Positions 1 to 10,202 of a DNA stretch of 64,000 bases are shown here, piece after piece. Under the pieces are notes generated by a model. It saw only the letters and a list, made by a program, of their open reading frames with translations. It was not told the DNA's origin and made no database searches. The stretch covers positions 72,209,855 to 72,273,854 of the forward strand of contig NC_016131.3 in the NCBI RefSeq assembly GCF_000005505.3. Direction: 5' to 3'. Position numbers and translations under genes: made by a program. Each line of letters starts with the position of its first letter. Position 1 is the first letter of the stretch. Source of the stretch: Brachypodium distachyon. Taxonomy: Eukaryota; Streptophyta; Magnoliopsida; Poales; Poaceae.

Positions 1-1554
1 AGGAATAAAGTATCATTCCTCTAGAAATTTTAGAACGAACTAAAAGGAGAATAAAAGTTAGAATCCCAATGCACATGGACGGTACCAATCGTGGGCGCTG
101 GGGAGTCTAGACGTACGAAAACCCTTTCCCTAGAGGAGGGTTTTGATTCATGGACCTATGTTTGGAGTTCTAACTTCTTCACTCCGAAACATTCTTATCT
201 GCATCTCATTGGTGATCATCCGTCCACCCTGCCTATTCTTGGCTCTGGTGGCCTTGACATTCCTCTATCCGACAACTCGGGTCCAACTGCCAGCATATCC
301 TTACACACGTCCCTAACAGCTTCCCTTGGACAACAAAAGCCATATAAAGATTTCTTGCAGAAATATTTCCAAGAATGCCACCATGTTTAAGAGATGGATG
401 GAGAAGCTGAACAAGAAGGGTTGTTTGGTTTATTACCTGACCCCACAACGACATTTTACCAAAAACAATGGTGTCCCATAGTTTTGCAGCAATAGCAAAT
501 TGTTTGCTACATATAAATGTGTGACAAGATTGATGTTGAAAATGTTGTCTATGATGACAAGTGGGGAACAGCGTGTAGAGATTGTTGGCCAAAAAACGAG
601 ACGAGATCTGAACTCGGATGATGCTCCTAATTGATATTTGCCTCCCTCTCTCTTTGAATCGTAATAATCAAGTTGAATCAAGTTGAAATTCTTTACTACA
701 AATAAGAATGAGGTATTAGAGCTTATTTGACTGCGCTTGTATGTATCTCAATCCACGTGTATTGGAGTGAATTATAGTGGAAATTGGATACGAGTGCGAG
801 GGAGCATCCTTGCTGACTTGTGACGGCCATTGATAAATGGAAACAAAGTGAAGTTAACCTTTTCTTTATGACATTATATTTGTTAACTGTAACCAAATCA
901 AAGCATTTATCAACACAGTTATGTTTTCTCATGTGCAACCTTTATATGCGGGTTCAGATCCTCGATGCTCGTGTTTCTTATGAAACTTTTTGTAGGATTT
1001 AACAACGCTACTCTTTCAGCGATAGATTAAGTGTTTGTCGATAGCGAGACACTTGTGGTGGTACGCTGTGGTGAGTCTTCGTGCATGTACATGAGTAAGT
1101 GAATATGTACTTTGTTTCGCAGAACTAAGAATAAGAAATGTCACGATTATAAAGCTTATAGTTTCAAATAAAGGACTCCCTCAGCTTGCATGGGCCGACA
1201 TCACAAGTCCATCTTTGAGAAACCAGGTGTCAGGAATTTCAGGATGATGTGCGATCTTAATTAAGCCCAATGTCACTTATTCCATGCTAGTACTCTCTTC
1301 AAGTCTTCATCAACCCTTGAGTAGAAAGTTCAATGTCGACGTTTGATGACACTAAACGAGAAGCAGTGGTCTTTCCTAAAATCTTTGGACTTATATTACA
1401 TGATGCAATTAACACTTGTATTTCACCGTGCCGCTGCCACCCGTTGCTGGTACGTGGCACGTGTGTGCGTTATCTGGACAGGTTATGTACCTGAACGTTT
1501 GGATCTCCGGTCCCGAGCGTCATTATCAGTACTAGAGATTTTTTTTTAAACTAG
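1..1554. other. Intergenic, no recognised gene
   Basis: Only short unrelated open frames occur here on both strands; none has a recognisable domain, and codon use is not gene-like. I see no convincing splice pattern or promoter. The first 600 bases could hold a degraded exon, but I cannot name it. Confidence 0.5.
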
Positions 1555-1556
1555 TA

Positions 1557-1975
1557 CTCCCTCCATTTCTTAAAGCTTGGCACCTTTAGTTCTCCTCATT
1601 TTTTCTTAAAGCTTGGCGCATGCGTGCGATCTCCCGAAACTGCCCCGCTCCTCTCCTCGTTTCCATGCAAATTAATACTCTTGCTAATATCTCTCCTTCT
1701 TTTATTTTCTTCCGCATGCAACTGCCCCTCTCTCTCTTATTCCTTAATTCTCTCCCGCATGCAACTGCCTCTCTCTCCTTAATTCTCTCCCGCGTCCAAC
1801 TCACTCTCTCTCCTTTCTTAACTGCCCGCATGCCACGAGAAAAGGTGTCCGTGCACAGACATTTAAGAAGAGGAGGGTCTCAGCCAGGGGTAAAAGTGTC
1901 CAGGATTGACAGATCAGGGGTTCCTTGGTCCATGTGCAAGAACCAAATACTCCAAGCTTTAAGAAATGGAGGGAG
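1557..1975. mobile_element. Stowaway-like MITE, about 419 bp
   Basis: Terminal inverted repeats read CTCCCTCCATTTCTTAAAG at the left and the reverse complement at the right, flanked on both sides by TA (1555-1556 and 1976-1977), the target site of Tc1/mariner-derived Stowaway elements. The interior is rich in TCTCTC runs and has no coding capacity. It is longer than most Stowaways, so it may be a composite. Confidence 0.75.
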
Positions 1976-2472
1976 TACTAGAGATTCGATTTGGTTTGCT
2001 TGGGAAGGAAGAAGAAGGCGGCTCAGAATCAACTTGGGAGTTGCTGCGGCCAGAGCCGATCGTAGTACACCAACTTTCTCTTTTCCCTTTTCCCTTTTCC
2101 AGTGTGATCTTTTCTCTTTTTTTCTTATCCACCCGTTGGGCGCAGCCTCCCTGGCATGATACAGCCTCCCTGGATGGACCTGATGCAAAAGGTGCCATCA
2201 GGCCCAGTGAGACTGGTCTACAGCGCAGGGACACAGGACCCTAGGTGAAACGCAAAGCTTCGTTTCTTTTTTGATTTGCTTGACCGTCTTGGACCAACAC
2301 AAATGCCAGGCCACGACCAGAGACCGGTCAATTCCCTGCCTACAAATACTGCACCTACCCAGTCCCCGGATTATCCCCGAACATCAACCCCTCCCCCGCC
2401 TCCACCAGGCCACCACCAACACTAAACGCCCAGAGCCCAGAAATCCCCAAGGCCCCGCCCCGGTCCCAACCA

Positions 2473-2735
2473 TGATTTAGCCAAACCCGGATGTTCAAGT
2501 GGAGGAGGCGCCGGCGGAGCAAGCCCCCGCTTTCGACCCAGTTCTGGTTCGAGATTTTTTCAATTTCCTGGAGGTTGGCCTCTATGGAGGTGAACCGGAA
2601 AGCGCTAAGGTGGCTTCGTGGCCGGAGATTGCCGCTCTCGCCCTCAAGTACGGGGGTAGTAGCGGCTCTTTAGCCTGAAGGGTCTGGGAGGTCTCCTGTT
2701 TATCTTCAGCAGTTCATTCAGTGCTCATCTCCTGG
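2473..2735 (+). pseudogene. Chimeric gene fragment: unknown exon joined to HR-lesion-inducer exon
   Basis: An open stretch starting just after an ATG ATT TAG encodes about 60 residues (NPDVQVEEAPAEQ... to ...ALKYGGSSGSL) that I do not recognise and which ends in a TGA. It runs without a gap into 2674-2734, which in another frame encodes LKGLGGLLFIFSSSF, the core of the plant HR-like lesion-inducing protein family (PF05514), followed by a GTATGT splice donor at 2735. The same exon occurs at 5855-5944 in the opposite orientation. The stop right after the ATG and the frame change at the join show that this is not a working gene. An A-rich TATA-like stretch (ctacaaata) lies near 2341. Confidence 0.6.
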
Positions 2736-3787
2736 TATGTGCTCAGCTGTAGTCATGCTATATAATAATGGCTAGTGAACATTAGGTTGCATAAGATATA
2801 TGAGCAGGTTGCATGATTGAAGTGAACAAAAATTGTCAAATGATATTGATTTATGCAACTAATACAAACCTCATTGATTATTACGTCCACATACATTGTG
2901 ATAACGATTTTACGATTTAAATTGAATTTTTCTAATTAGTTTTCTTAGCTGCAAAGTTACGATATAATTAGTTATCAACAATCTGTACTTTTGCTCATAA
3001 TTTGACAATTTATAATATGAATAATATCTAGAGCATTTTTTTGTCCATAAAATGGTTCATGAAAGAAGTAGTGGGTACATCAAGAATTTATTCAATTATA
3101 AGAACAAATATTTATATTTTCTAAGCAGTATACATTATGTTAGATTTGCATTGTACAATGCAGTTGGTAGTATAGCTTTTTTTTCCCCCGTAAGAAACAC
3201 CGTACATACACAAACACGTACATATACTCTATCTTTATACTATGCCATTCGGAAACTAGTATCTATTTTGAGAAACTACTAGAGAAATGAGTCATTTTTA
3301 GAATCTTTCATAAACGGGTTAGTTGAATACAAAGAAAAGCTAAAGAATGTACATTTTACGTCGGCTTATCAGCACACTACTGTAGCGTCTAAATCTGAAA
3401 TCATATGATTTTTCTACCGTGAGTGTCTTGCGTTGTCAACGCTCCATTTTCTTAAGAAGGAATGGAAAACCTCTCGGCTTCTGGATCGTCGGAAATACAA
3501 ATCCGTAGTTATATTATTAAAGATGCTATGCATTGGGACTGAGATTTTGAAGTTTACCACAAACATGTTGTTTCCTCGATAACTTAGCTTGTGCGCGCGT
3601 TATATGACTAGCCGCAATCGATGATGCCGTAACTGCCAATTCGTGTGGTGTAGTGCCTACTGAAGCGGTCCTAGTTTTCTATATTTTAGAAACCACAGGT
3701 TTCACTTAGGATCAAATGATTCCTCATTTACTTTGTTAAGTTATTATATGGTTATTGGAGGAATATTCCCCTCAAAGTAACCATATG

Positions 3788-3945
3788 GTTTCATTTTAGT
3801 TTTTATTTTTCAGAGCAAGGTTTCATTTGTCCTCGCAAAAAAAAGTTTCATTTCAGTTTTTTAACAAGGTTTCATTTCAGGGTTTTTTAGAATAAGGTTT
3901 CATTTCAGGCTTTTTAGAACACGGTTTCATTTCAGTTTTCTACTC
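3788..3945. repeat. Irregular tandem repeat of GTTTCATTTCAG
   Basis: GTTTCATT recurs at 3788, 3820, 3845, 3869, 3897 and 3924, that is, every 24-32 bases, mostly followed by TCAG and a T-rich spacer. It looks like a slippage-grown array; no function is indicated. Confidence 0.7.
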
Positions 3946-4171
3946 ATTCCAAGAACCAAACACATGAATCATATAACACTCTGAAATTGTTTCATTACAT
4001 TTTATCCTTTTTTAACAACCAAACACAACCCACAGGAAACACAAAATTCTGAAACAGTTCCATTGCATTCTATACATTCCACATTGATTTGTAACCAAAC
4101 GCGAAACCTTGGTACATGGTAAAAAGACCCACAAGACTCATCGACCTTTCAAAAAGACTGCCCAAGTTCTT

Positions 4172-4253
4172 ATATATATGTGGCAGCTGCACGAAAATCG
4201 CATACATCAAGCAATCGCATACATATATATGTGGCAGCTGCACGAAAATCGCA
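4172..4253. repeat. 31-bp perfect direct repeat
   Basis: The same 31 bases occur at 4172-4202 and 4223-4253, separated by 20 bases. Each copy carries the palindrome GCAGCTGC. Confidence 0.85.
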
Positions 4254-5354
4254 AGTGCCTCGATGATGATATAAATGTATGTCAAGGGTCGACAGGGCAG
4301 GCCACACGGGCGCGTCGTGTCCGGCGGTCGCAGGACACGACGCAATCACGTCGCTCTCAGCCGCGGCGAGGCGTAAAACTAATCGGGGTGGTGCAGCTCC
4401 GTATGTGCAGGGGGCAGATCTTCCAAACCCCCATCGGAAAACTATATACTACTCCTGCTGCTTCATATATCTGCTATCTGGACAAAAAGACAAGGAAATG
4501 CAAGTTAACTCTGAAATTAAAAACAGAACACAAGTGATGGAGTAGTCATGGAAGCAAAGGGGCTAGCTAGCTTAGGTATACTCGTGATAAGGAATCCAGT
4601 TTTGGAGGGTACGTACGTGTTCTGATGAGAGGGACTAACCAATCTGGAGCTATCCAACGGTTCAACCGAGTGTACTCCACTACTATGGATGAAAGACTAG
4701 TGGTCGGTCAGGACAGTAATGAAAGAGCCAAAACCGACGACGCTCCCGGCCATGCTGCGACGGCAACACGGAAATTACCCAATTGGCTCGAGCGGGGGCG
4801 AGTTGATCGGCACAGCCCATGCCTTGGATAGCTAGCAAACAAAACAAAGTTTAGAAAACAAATTACTCCTACCCCGTTTCATAATTTTTTTCTCGAAATA
4901 TTACATGTATCTAGACGCTTTTAGAAAATAGATACATTCATATTTGGAGGTGAAAATAGAACCATTTCTGTGTAGCCAGTGGGTGGAGCAACAGAGCCAG
5001 AGAGCCCATTTTAAGTAAAGTTGTTGTCACAGAATATATCCTTCAGCATGGTATTAGAAGGCCAAAACACTACGACAGTAACATGATATATTTGCCAAAA
5101 ACTTGGGAGGAAACTGTATGTAAGCCCATATGATAATAAATAATTTCAAAAATTCTGTCAAATCAAGGAATAATTTAACAAAAACTCTAGGCTAGATGCC
5201 CAAAATTACACATCTCATAAGAACATGAAATTGGGGTATATAATTAAACTAAATTTGTATGTCTCATTATATAACAATGTTGCCCTTACTACGAGAACAG
5301 TCTAGTCTCAAGCAATATGCTCACATTAGGCCTTCTGCAGGATAATATTTAGTA

Positions 5355-5478
5355 CTCCCTCCGTCCAACAAAAGATGTCTCAAGTTTGTTAAAATTTGGA
5401 TGTATCTAGACATGAGTTAGTGTATAGATGCATTCAAATTTAGTCAAAGTTGAGACATCCTTTGTTGGACGGAGGGAG
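5355..5478. mobile_element. Stowaway MITE, 124 bp
   Basis: CTCCCTCCGTCCAACAAAAG at the left end is matched by its reverse complement at the right end, with TA flanks at 5353-5354 and 5479-5480. It is the same subfamily as the elements at 19538 and 57091. Confidence 0.9.
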
Positions 5479-5709
5479 TAGTTTTGTTTTCTGAAACAAA
5501 TATTTATTTTTTGAAACAAATACTTATTAGATGATTGACAATATTTCAACACTACGAAATAAGGCGCTTGTACATTTGGGATCCTACATTACTATGTAAT
5601 CCAGCACAAGAAAATTGCTTGATGGCTCTAGATATGAAAATCATTTTTAGATTAAGTGTTATGATAGAACTGATACAAATTGCAATGTAAAGATTACAGA
5701 AAAGAATTA

Positions 5710-5821
5710 CTCCCTTCGTTCCATAACTCTTGTCTCAAATTTGCCAAAAAATGGATGTATCTATTCCTAAAAGTGTCTAGATACATGTAATATTTCGACA
5801 AGAATTATGGAACGGAGGGAG
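5710..5821. mobile_element. Stowaway MITE, 112 bp, next to a pseudogene exon
   Basis: Left end CTCCCTTCGTTCCATAA (starting at the C in 5710) and its complement at the right, with TA flanks. It sits in what was the intron after the HR-lesion-inducer exon at 5855-5944, where the other copy of that intron at 2735 lacks it. Confidence 0.85.
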
Positions 5822-5854
5822 TATTATAAAGCATAACTAGAGCTCAGCACATAC

Positions 5855-6151
5855 CAGGAGATAAGCACCGAATGAACTGCTGAAGATAAACAGGAGACCT
5901 CCCAGACCCTTCAGACCAATGGTAGCAGCAATCACATGCTTCAACTGGATAAATTCAAAACAGAAAAAACAAACTAATTAATGGCTAGTGAACATTAGGT
6001 TGCATAAGGTATATCATGAATAAAGCAAATTCTCACCTCAACATGCGGCACCACAACTCCCAGATGGGCAGATATGTTTTTGGTGAAACTGTTGAACTTA
6101 GGCTTAAGAGACTTCGCAGCTGGTCCACCATCAACTCCGAACTCACTAAAC
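5855..6151 (-). pseudogene. HR-like lesion-inducing protein, two-exon remnant
   Basis: Two exons on the minus strand keep good splice sites. Exon 6151-6037 encodes FSEFGVDGGPAAKSLKPKF and ends in VVVPHVE before a GTGAG donor. After a 92-bp intron (5945-6036), exon 5944-5855 encodes LKHVIAATIGLKGLGGLLF and ends before a GTATGT donor. This is the middle of the plant HR-like lesion-inducing protein family (PF05514; small membrane proteins related to DoxX-like proteins). The start exon and the last exon were not found nearby, so I call it a fragment rather than a gene. The protein sequence itself has no stop, so loss is probably recent. Confidence 0.8.
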
Positions 6152-6787
6152 CTGCAACAAGAATTGCTTAAAAAATCAGCATGCATTTAAGTATTGTTCT
6201 ATTCAAAACAGGCAGAACAAAAAAATCGTCCCTCATCCAGTAAATACTTGCTGACCTAATAGGCTAATAGCCTTGAAAACATATTAGATTGCCAATAGCG
6301 TCACTGGAAGTAGCTACTTGTTCAAACGGCATCCAAGCTAGTTAAAAAAAACTTTCATATAAGCCCTCAACTTTTAAAACTGTTCCCCTTAAACCATATG
6401 GTAGAAGTAAATTAGGTGAAAACAAGAGGTGTCTATCAGCACCAATACCAGGAACAATCTCATCGTATCAAAGTGGTGTCGTGGCTTGCTAACACTACGT
6501 ATTGATAAACCAAGAGGTGATAGATAATTAGTAGCATGTACAATACAGCACCATTGGCCAGACAAACAATTGTAAAAAATTATCAAAATCGGGCAAAGAG
6601 GTTATGCATTTCTGTAGATCCATCAACCAAGCCCCAGCCTAAAGCATTCACATCCAGCACTAGAGGCACGGAAGCAACATTACAATGCCTGAGCCCCCTG
6701 CACTATCTAATTGGAAGATTGCAGTATCAAATCAGACAGAGGTTTGTACCGACAGAATGATGCGCAGACCTGGCGGGCAGAGGAAGC
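6152..6787. other. Intergenic, no recognised gene
   Basis: I looked here for the first exon of the lesion-inducer remnant (a short hydrophobic start exon on the minus strand) and did not find it. Nothing else is supported. Confidence 0.4.
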
Positions 6788-6887
6788 GGCTGGGAGCCGG
6801 AGGCGCAGCTAGACGCCTCGGACGAGCTGGAGGCGGAGGTAGCAAGCTGGCGGGCTGAACACCTCGGACGAGCTGGCGAGCTGAACG

Positions 6888-7127
6888 TCTTGGACGAGCT
6901 GGGGGAGGCGGCGCAGCTAGTCGGCGAGTTTCACGTCTTGGACGAGCTGGGGGCGGAGGTGCGGCAAGCCGGCGAGCTCCAAACCTTGGACGAGTTGGGG
7001 GCGGAGGCACAGCTAGGCGGCGAGCTCCAAACCTTGGACAAGCTGGGGGCGGAGGTGCGGCAAGCCGGCGAGCTCCAAACCTAGGACAAGCTGGGGGCGG
7101 AGGCGCAGCAAAACAGCGAGTTCGAAT
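6888..7127. repeat. 48-bp GC-rich minisatellite, five units
   Basis: Units start at 6888, 6936, 6984, 7032 and 7080, exactly 48 bases apart, each built on cttggacgagctgggggcgg. Degenerate units continue on both sides (about 6790-7200). As 48 is a multiple of three, the plus strand reads a 16-residue repeat (LDELGAEVRQAGELQT type) and the minus strand a 16-residue proline/alanine repeat (APPPPACPRFGARRLA type). I see no start context, splice sites or promoter to make either a gene. Confidence 0.9.
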
Positions 7128-7473
7128 CGCGGACGAGCTGGGGCAGAGGCGCATCTAGCCTGTGAGGTCCATGCCTGAGTGAGCTGGGGAGATGGACGAG
7201 CTAGAAGATGAAGAGTCGAAGACCCGGTCAATATTTTTTTAAAGCACTTGTGCATTGGACAACAGAGCTGCCTCTACAAAAATGCTCACACAAATTAGGC
7301 ACCTATCTAGTCTTCTTAGCATTGAAGCAAGTTTATTTTAGGTAGGTGCTTAGTGATATGGCAAGACTCTTTCTCTTTAAACACCTGGGTACAAGCACTT
7401 TGCATTGAAGATGCTCTAAAGGACGAAGAAATCTCCCGTTGATCGAAACGCCCACGTCGTTCCATATCCTTAA

Positions 7474-8698
7474 GGGCATCTCCAAGGGTAAGCCCCCATT
7501 TGTCCTCCCCATTTGTTCATTTGGAGACTCTTTGGACAAATGGGGATGAACAAACTATCATGGTGCCCAATGGTAACCCCAATTTGTCCTCTCCAAATCC
7601 TCGTTTGTCCATTTTTACTTCCTTTTGCACTTTTATTCCATTTTGCATCTGATCTGCACCTCATTAATAATTTAAATTCAAATTCTCAACCGTGACCGTT
7701 AATAACAGCGAATAGCACAAAAAACAGTTCAGTTTCCAAAAGATTAAATGCAGAGCAGCCTCCAAAGATCAGTACTACATGGTAGAAATTAAACAAGGGA
7801 CATAGACTGACAATAGTCACTTCTCTGCTACCATCTCGTTTTGACAACATGGGACATTGAATTGTGACAAGTATTCATCACACGCACGCAGATGCAAAGA
7901 AATGTTTATTCAACACACCGACACACCTGAAGTTGCCAGCATCTAGCACCACCAACTGAAACATTGGACTTCACCTCGAAAATCAATCCAGCTATTCTCG
8001 GTCTTGAGAGCCTGAAGAGTGACGACGCAGGCGTTGCGGAACACCCCGGCCTTGAAAGCCCGCATTGGACTAGCCTGGAGATGATGGAGTCGATGAACAC
8101 GTCGGGATCCACGGGGCCGCGCGTCGTCTCCAGGAACCTGTCACGCATACGTCTGGCGCGGGCAAGGCCGGAGGTGACGGTGTTCCAGGAGACCAGGACC
8201 AAGTGTCCTTCTCGAGCATTGCGTCGAGCAGGTGAAGGACAACGGCGACGAGGTGACCACAGTGACGGGAAAGGGACGCGGCCGCCGGTGGATCTAGCGG
8301 CAGAACGAGTGGAATTGGCAGCTGGAATGTGGGAAGGGTAGCGGCGGCGAGGCCGCAGAGGAAGTAGACTGGCCAGATCCGATTGCGGGAGGAGATGAGG
8401 AGGAGACGGCGGCGGATTCGGTGACCGGAGGAGAGTGTGGCGGCGTCTGGACTGTGGGAAGGGAGTCGACGGGGCAGGTCGAGCGAGAGAGAAAGGAGGC
8501 AAGGGAATATCTGTATGATTGGTGGGCCACGCCCACGCGGACAACAGGGAGCCCTGTTCTCTCCCCAAATTTGGGTAACAAACGGGAAGTATGAATAAAT
8601 TTTGGACAAATGGAGTACTCATTGGATTGTGTATTTGGTTCATAAACCTCTAAATAAACAGATTTGGACAAATGAAGAAGATTTGGGTTCCGGATGCC
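7474..8698. mobile_element. TIR element with captured PPR-like sequence (candidate)
   Basis: The left end GGGCATCTCCAAGGG and the right end (reverse complement AGGCATCCGGAACCC) are imperfect inverted repeats. Behind them are repeated TTTGTCC motifs, pointing inward at the left (near 7500, 7585, 7605) and in the opposite orientation, as GGACAAA, at the right (near 8605 and 8667), like subterminal transposase sites. The GC-rich interior (about 7940-8480) differs sharply from the AT-rich ends, as expected of a captured gene piece. Superfamily (hAT, Mutator or Harbinger) is unclear because I could not fix a clean target duplication. Confidence 0.45.
7960..8260 (-). pseudogene. PPR-like gene fragment inside the TIR element
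   Basis: On the minus strand one frame reads HLLDAMLEKDTWSW and an overlapping second frame continues VSWNTVTSGLARARRMRD and then DPDVF. That order (aspartate, methionine, D-x-x-SWN-T-x-I/V-x-G) resembles pentatricopeptide repeats of plant organelle RNA-binding proteins. The frame change within the motif means it cannot be translated as one protein. The match rests on about 45 residues, so the family call is tentative. Confidence 0.35.
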
Positions 8699-8703
8699 TC
8701 ATA

Positions 8704-8845
8704 GCATGTTCAATGCAAGGTGCTTAGGGAGATGCTTGCACAAAATAAACCGATTTTTGTCTAAGCACTGGTGTTTGTGTTTTATAGGACAGGTGCTTAA
8801 TTAGGCACCTCTAGTATAGGAATAAGCACCGGTGCTTGAAGCGTT
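8704..8845. mobile_element. Truncated Tourist-like MITE
   Basis: From AGCATGTTCAATGCAAGG onward this stretch matches the complete element at 42040-42234 (shared CTTAGG, AAATAAACCGATTTTTGTC and AGGTGCTTAATTA blocks). The right terminal repeat is missing. Confidence 0.65.
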
Positions 8846-8849
8846 TGTT

Positions 8850-9583
8850 TTACCTTATTCCATGTTTGAGTGGGTTGGTTTCTCTTTTTTTTTTTGTTTG
8901 TGCAGGTTGGGGGCTGTTGGTCTGTTAATTCTGTTGCTGATCTGTTGGCCGCTCTTTTAGTTGTTATTGTAGTACTTATTAATGAATTATAGTACATACA
9001 AATCATGCCTAAATTGCCTCCGCTATTTGTTTATTTACAATATTTTGTTAATCTCAGCAATATCTTATTTCTCCAGAGCACAAGAAGAGCCTCTTCAGAA
9101 ATTAAATGTATTGTATCATGATGGAATATCTGCATCTCCAAACACTTCTGAAGATGTGCCACTAAGGAGTACTGCTGATTTTCTTTTCGCAGAGAGAATG
9201 AAAATCAAATTTAAGGAGTGGCGTGATGTGATAATCAGCAACCCAAGAATGGATAACCATTGCCCAGAATGCAATACATTCAGCACACACCAATTTCAGA
9301 CGGTTTTCTTCAAATGCGCCCAGCTATTTTACTCAATGGATTCACATCAGATCAGTTAAAGTTAATTCAACAGGTATTGCGATTGCCTAACATATTCATT
9401 GCCTTGGACTAGAGTTGTAGCTGGACAGCTAAGTTCTGAAACATCTATTTCATGTGTTTATATTTCCATACATATCACATATTTTGGTTATTATAGTGTT
9501 TATTCTTACAAGAATTTATGTTCCAGAATTTTTGGCTTTATAAATTTGCTAGTAATGTGCCTTATGAAAATACAGCCAACTAT
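8850..9583. other. Intergenic; possible orphan exon at 9076-9360
   Basis: After a T-rich tract and TTTCTCCAG, an open stretch on the plus strand encodes about 95 residues (AQEEPLQKLNVLYHDG ... FKEWRDVIISNPRMDNHC). Its composition is protein-like rather than random, but I do not recognise the family and found no neighbouring exons. Confidence 0.3.
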
Positions 9584-10202
9584 CACTACTCCAGAAAACC
9601 CCTCCAGTGGCGGTAAAAAAATGGGGTTGGTGGCGGTGATCACGTCCGCCACCAACTCTGCGTCACTGGAGTTTTTAGCACCGGTGGCGGGTAAAATACC
9701 CGCCACTGCTGCACCGAGATCACCAATGGCGGGTAAAATACCCGCCACCGAAGACACACAAACCGCCACTGTAAATCCATCCGGCACCACCCGAAAAGTG
9801 CGTGGAGTACATCAGTGACGGGCGAAGTACCCACCACTGGACATTTTCCAGTGGCGGTCTATGGCCACCGCCACTAGAACCTTTTCCAGTGGTGGTCGTG
9901 TCTAACCGTCACTGCTATATGTTCGGTAGCGGTGGTTTTTAACCGCCACTGGTACTAGTTTTTCCCAAAAAAAATAAATGAATTATTTATAAAAATAAAT
10001 ATTCCTGTAGCACAGAAACAGCAGGAATACAGCACAGCACAGATAATATCAGGAATACAACAGCACAATATACAACACCAAAGAAACAGAAATAGCAGCA
10101 GATATATTACAAAGTTCCACACGAGTTAAACATTCAAGTCACATGCATGTGTATATAAAGTGTTTGAAAGAATGAGCCACAAATAAAAGTATTCCACACA
10201 AC

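Larger units (their letters stand above)
2736..5354. other. Intergenic, AT-rich, with small repeats
   Basis: No gene is supported. Recognisable items are listed separately: an irregular GTTTCATT repeat (3788-3945) and a 31-bp direct repeat (4172-4253). Part of a Stowaway-like end (TACATGTATCTAGACGC type) is visible near 4865-4960 but has no matching partner. Confidence 0.5.
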
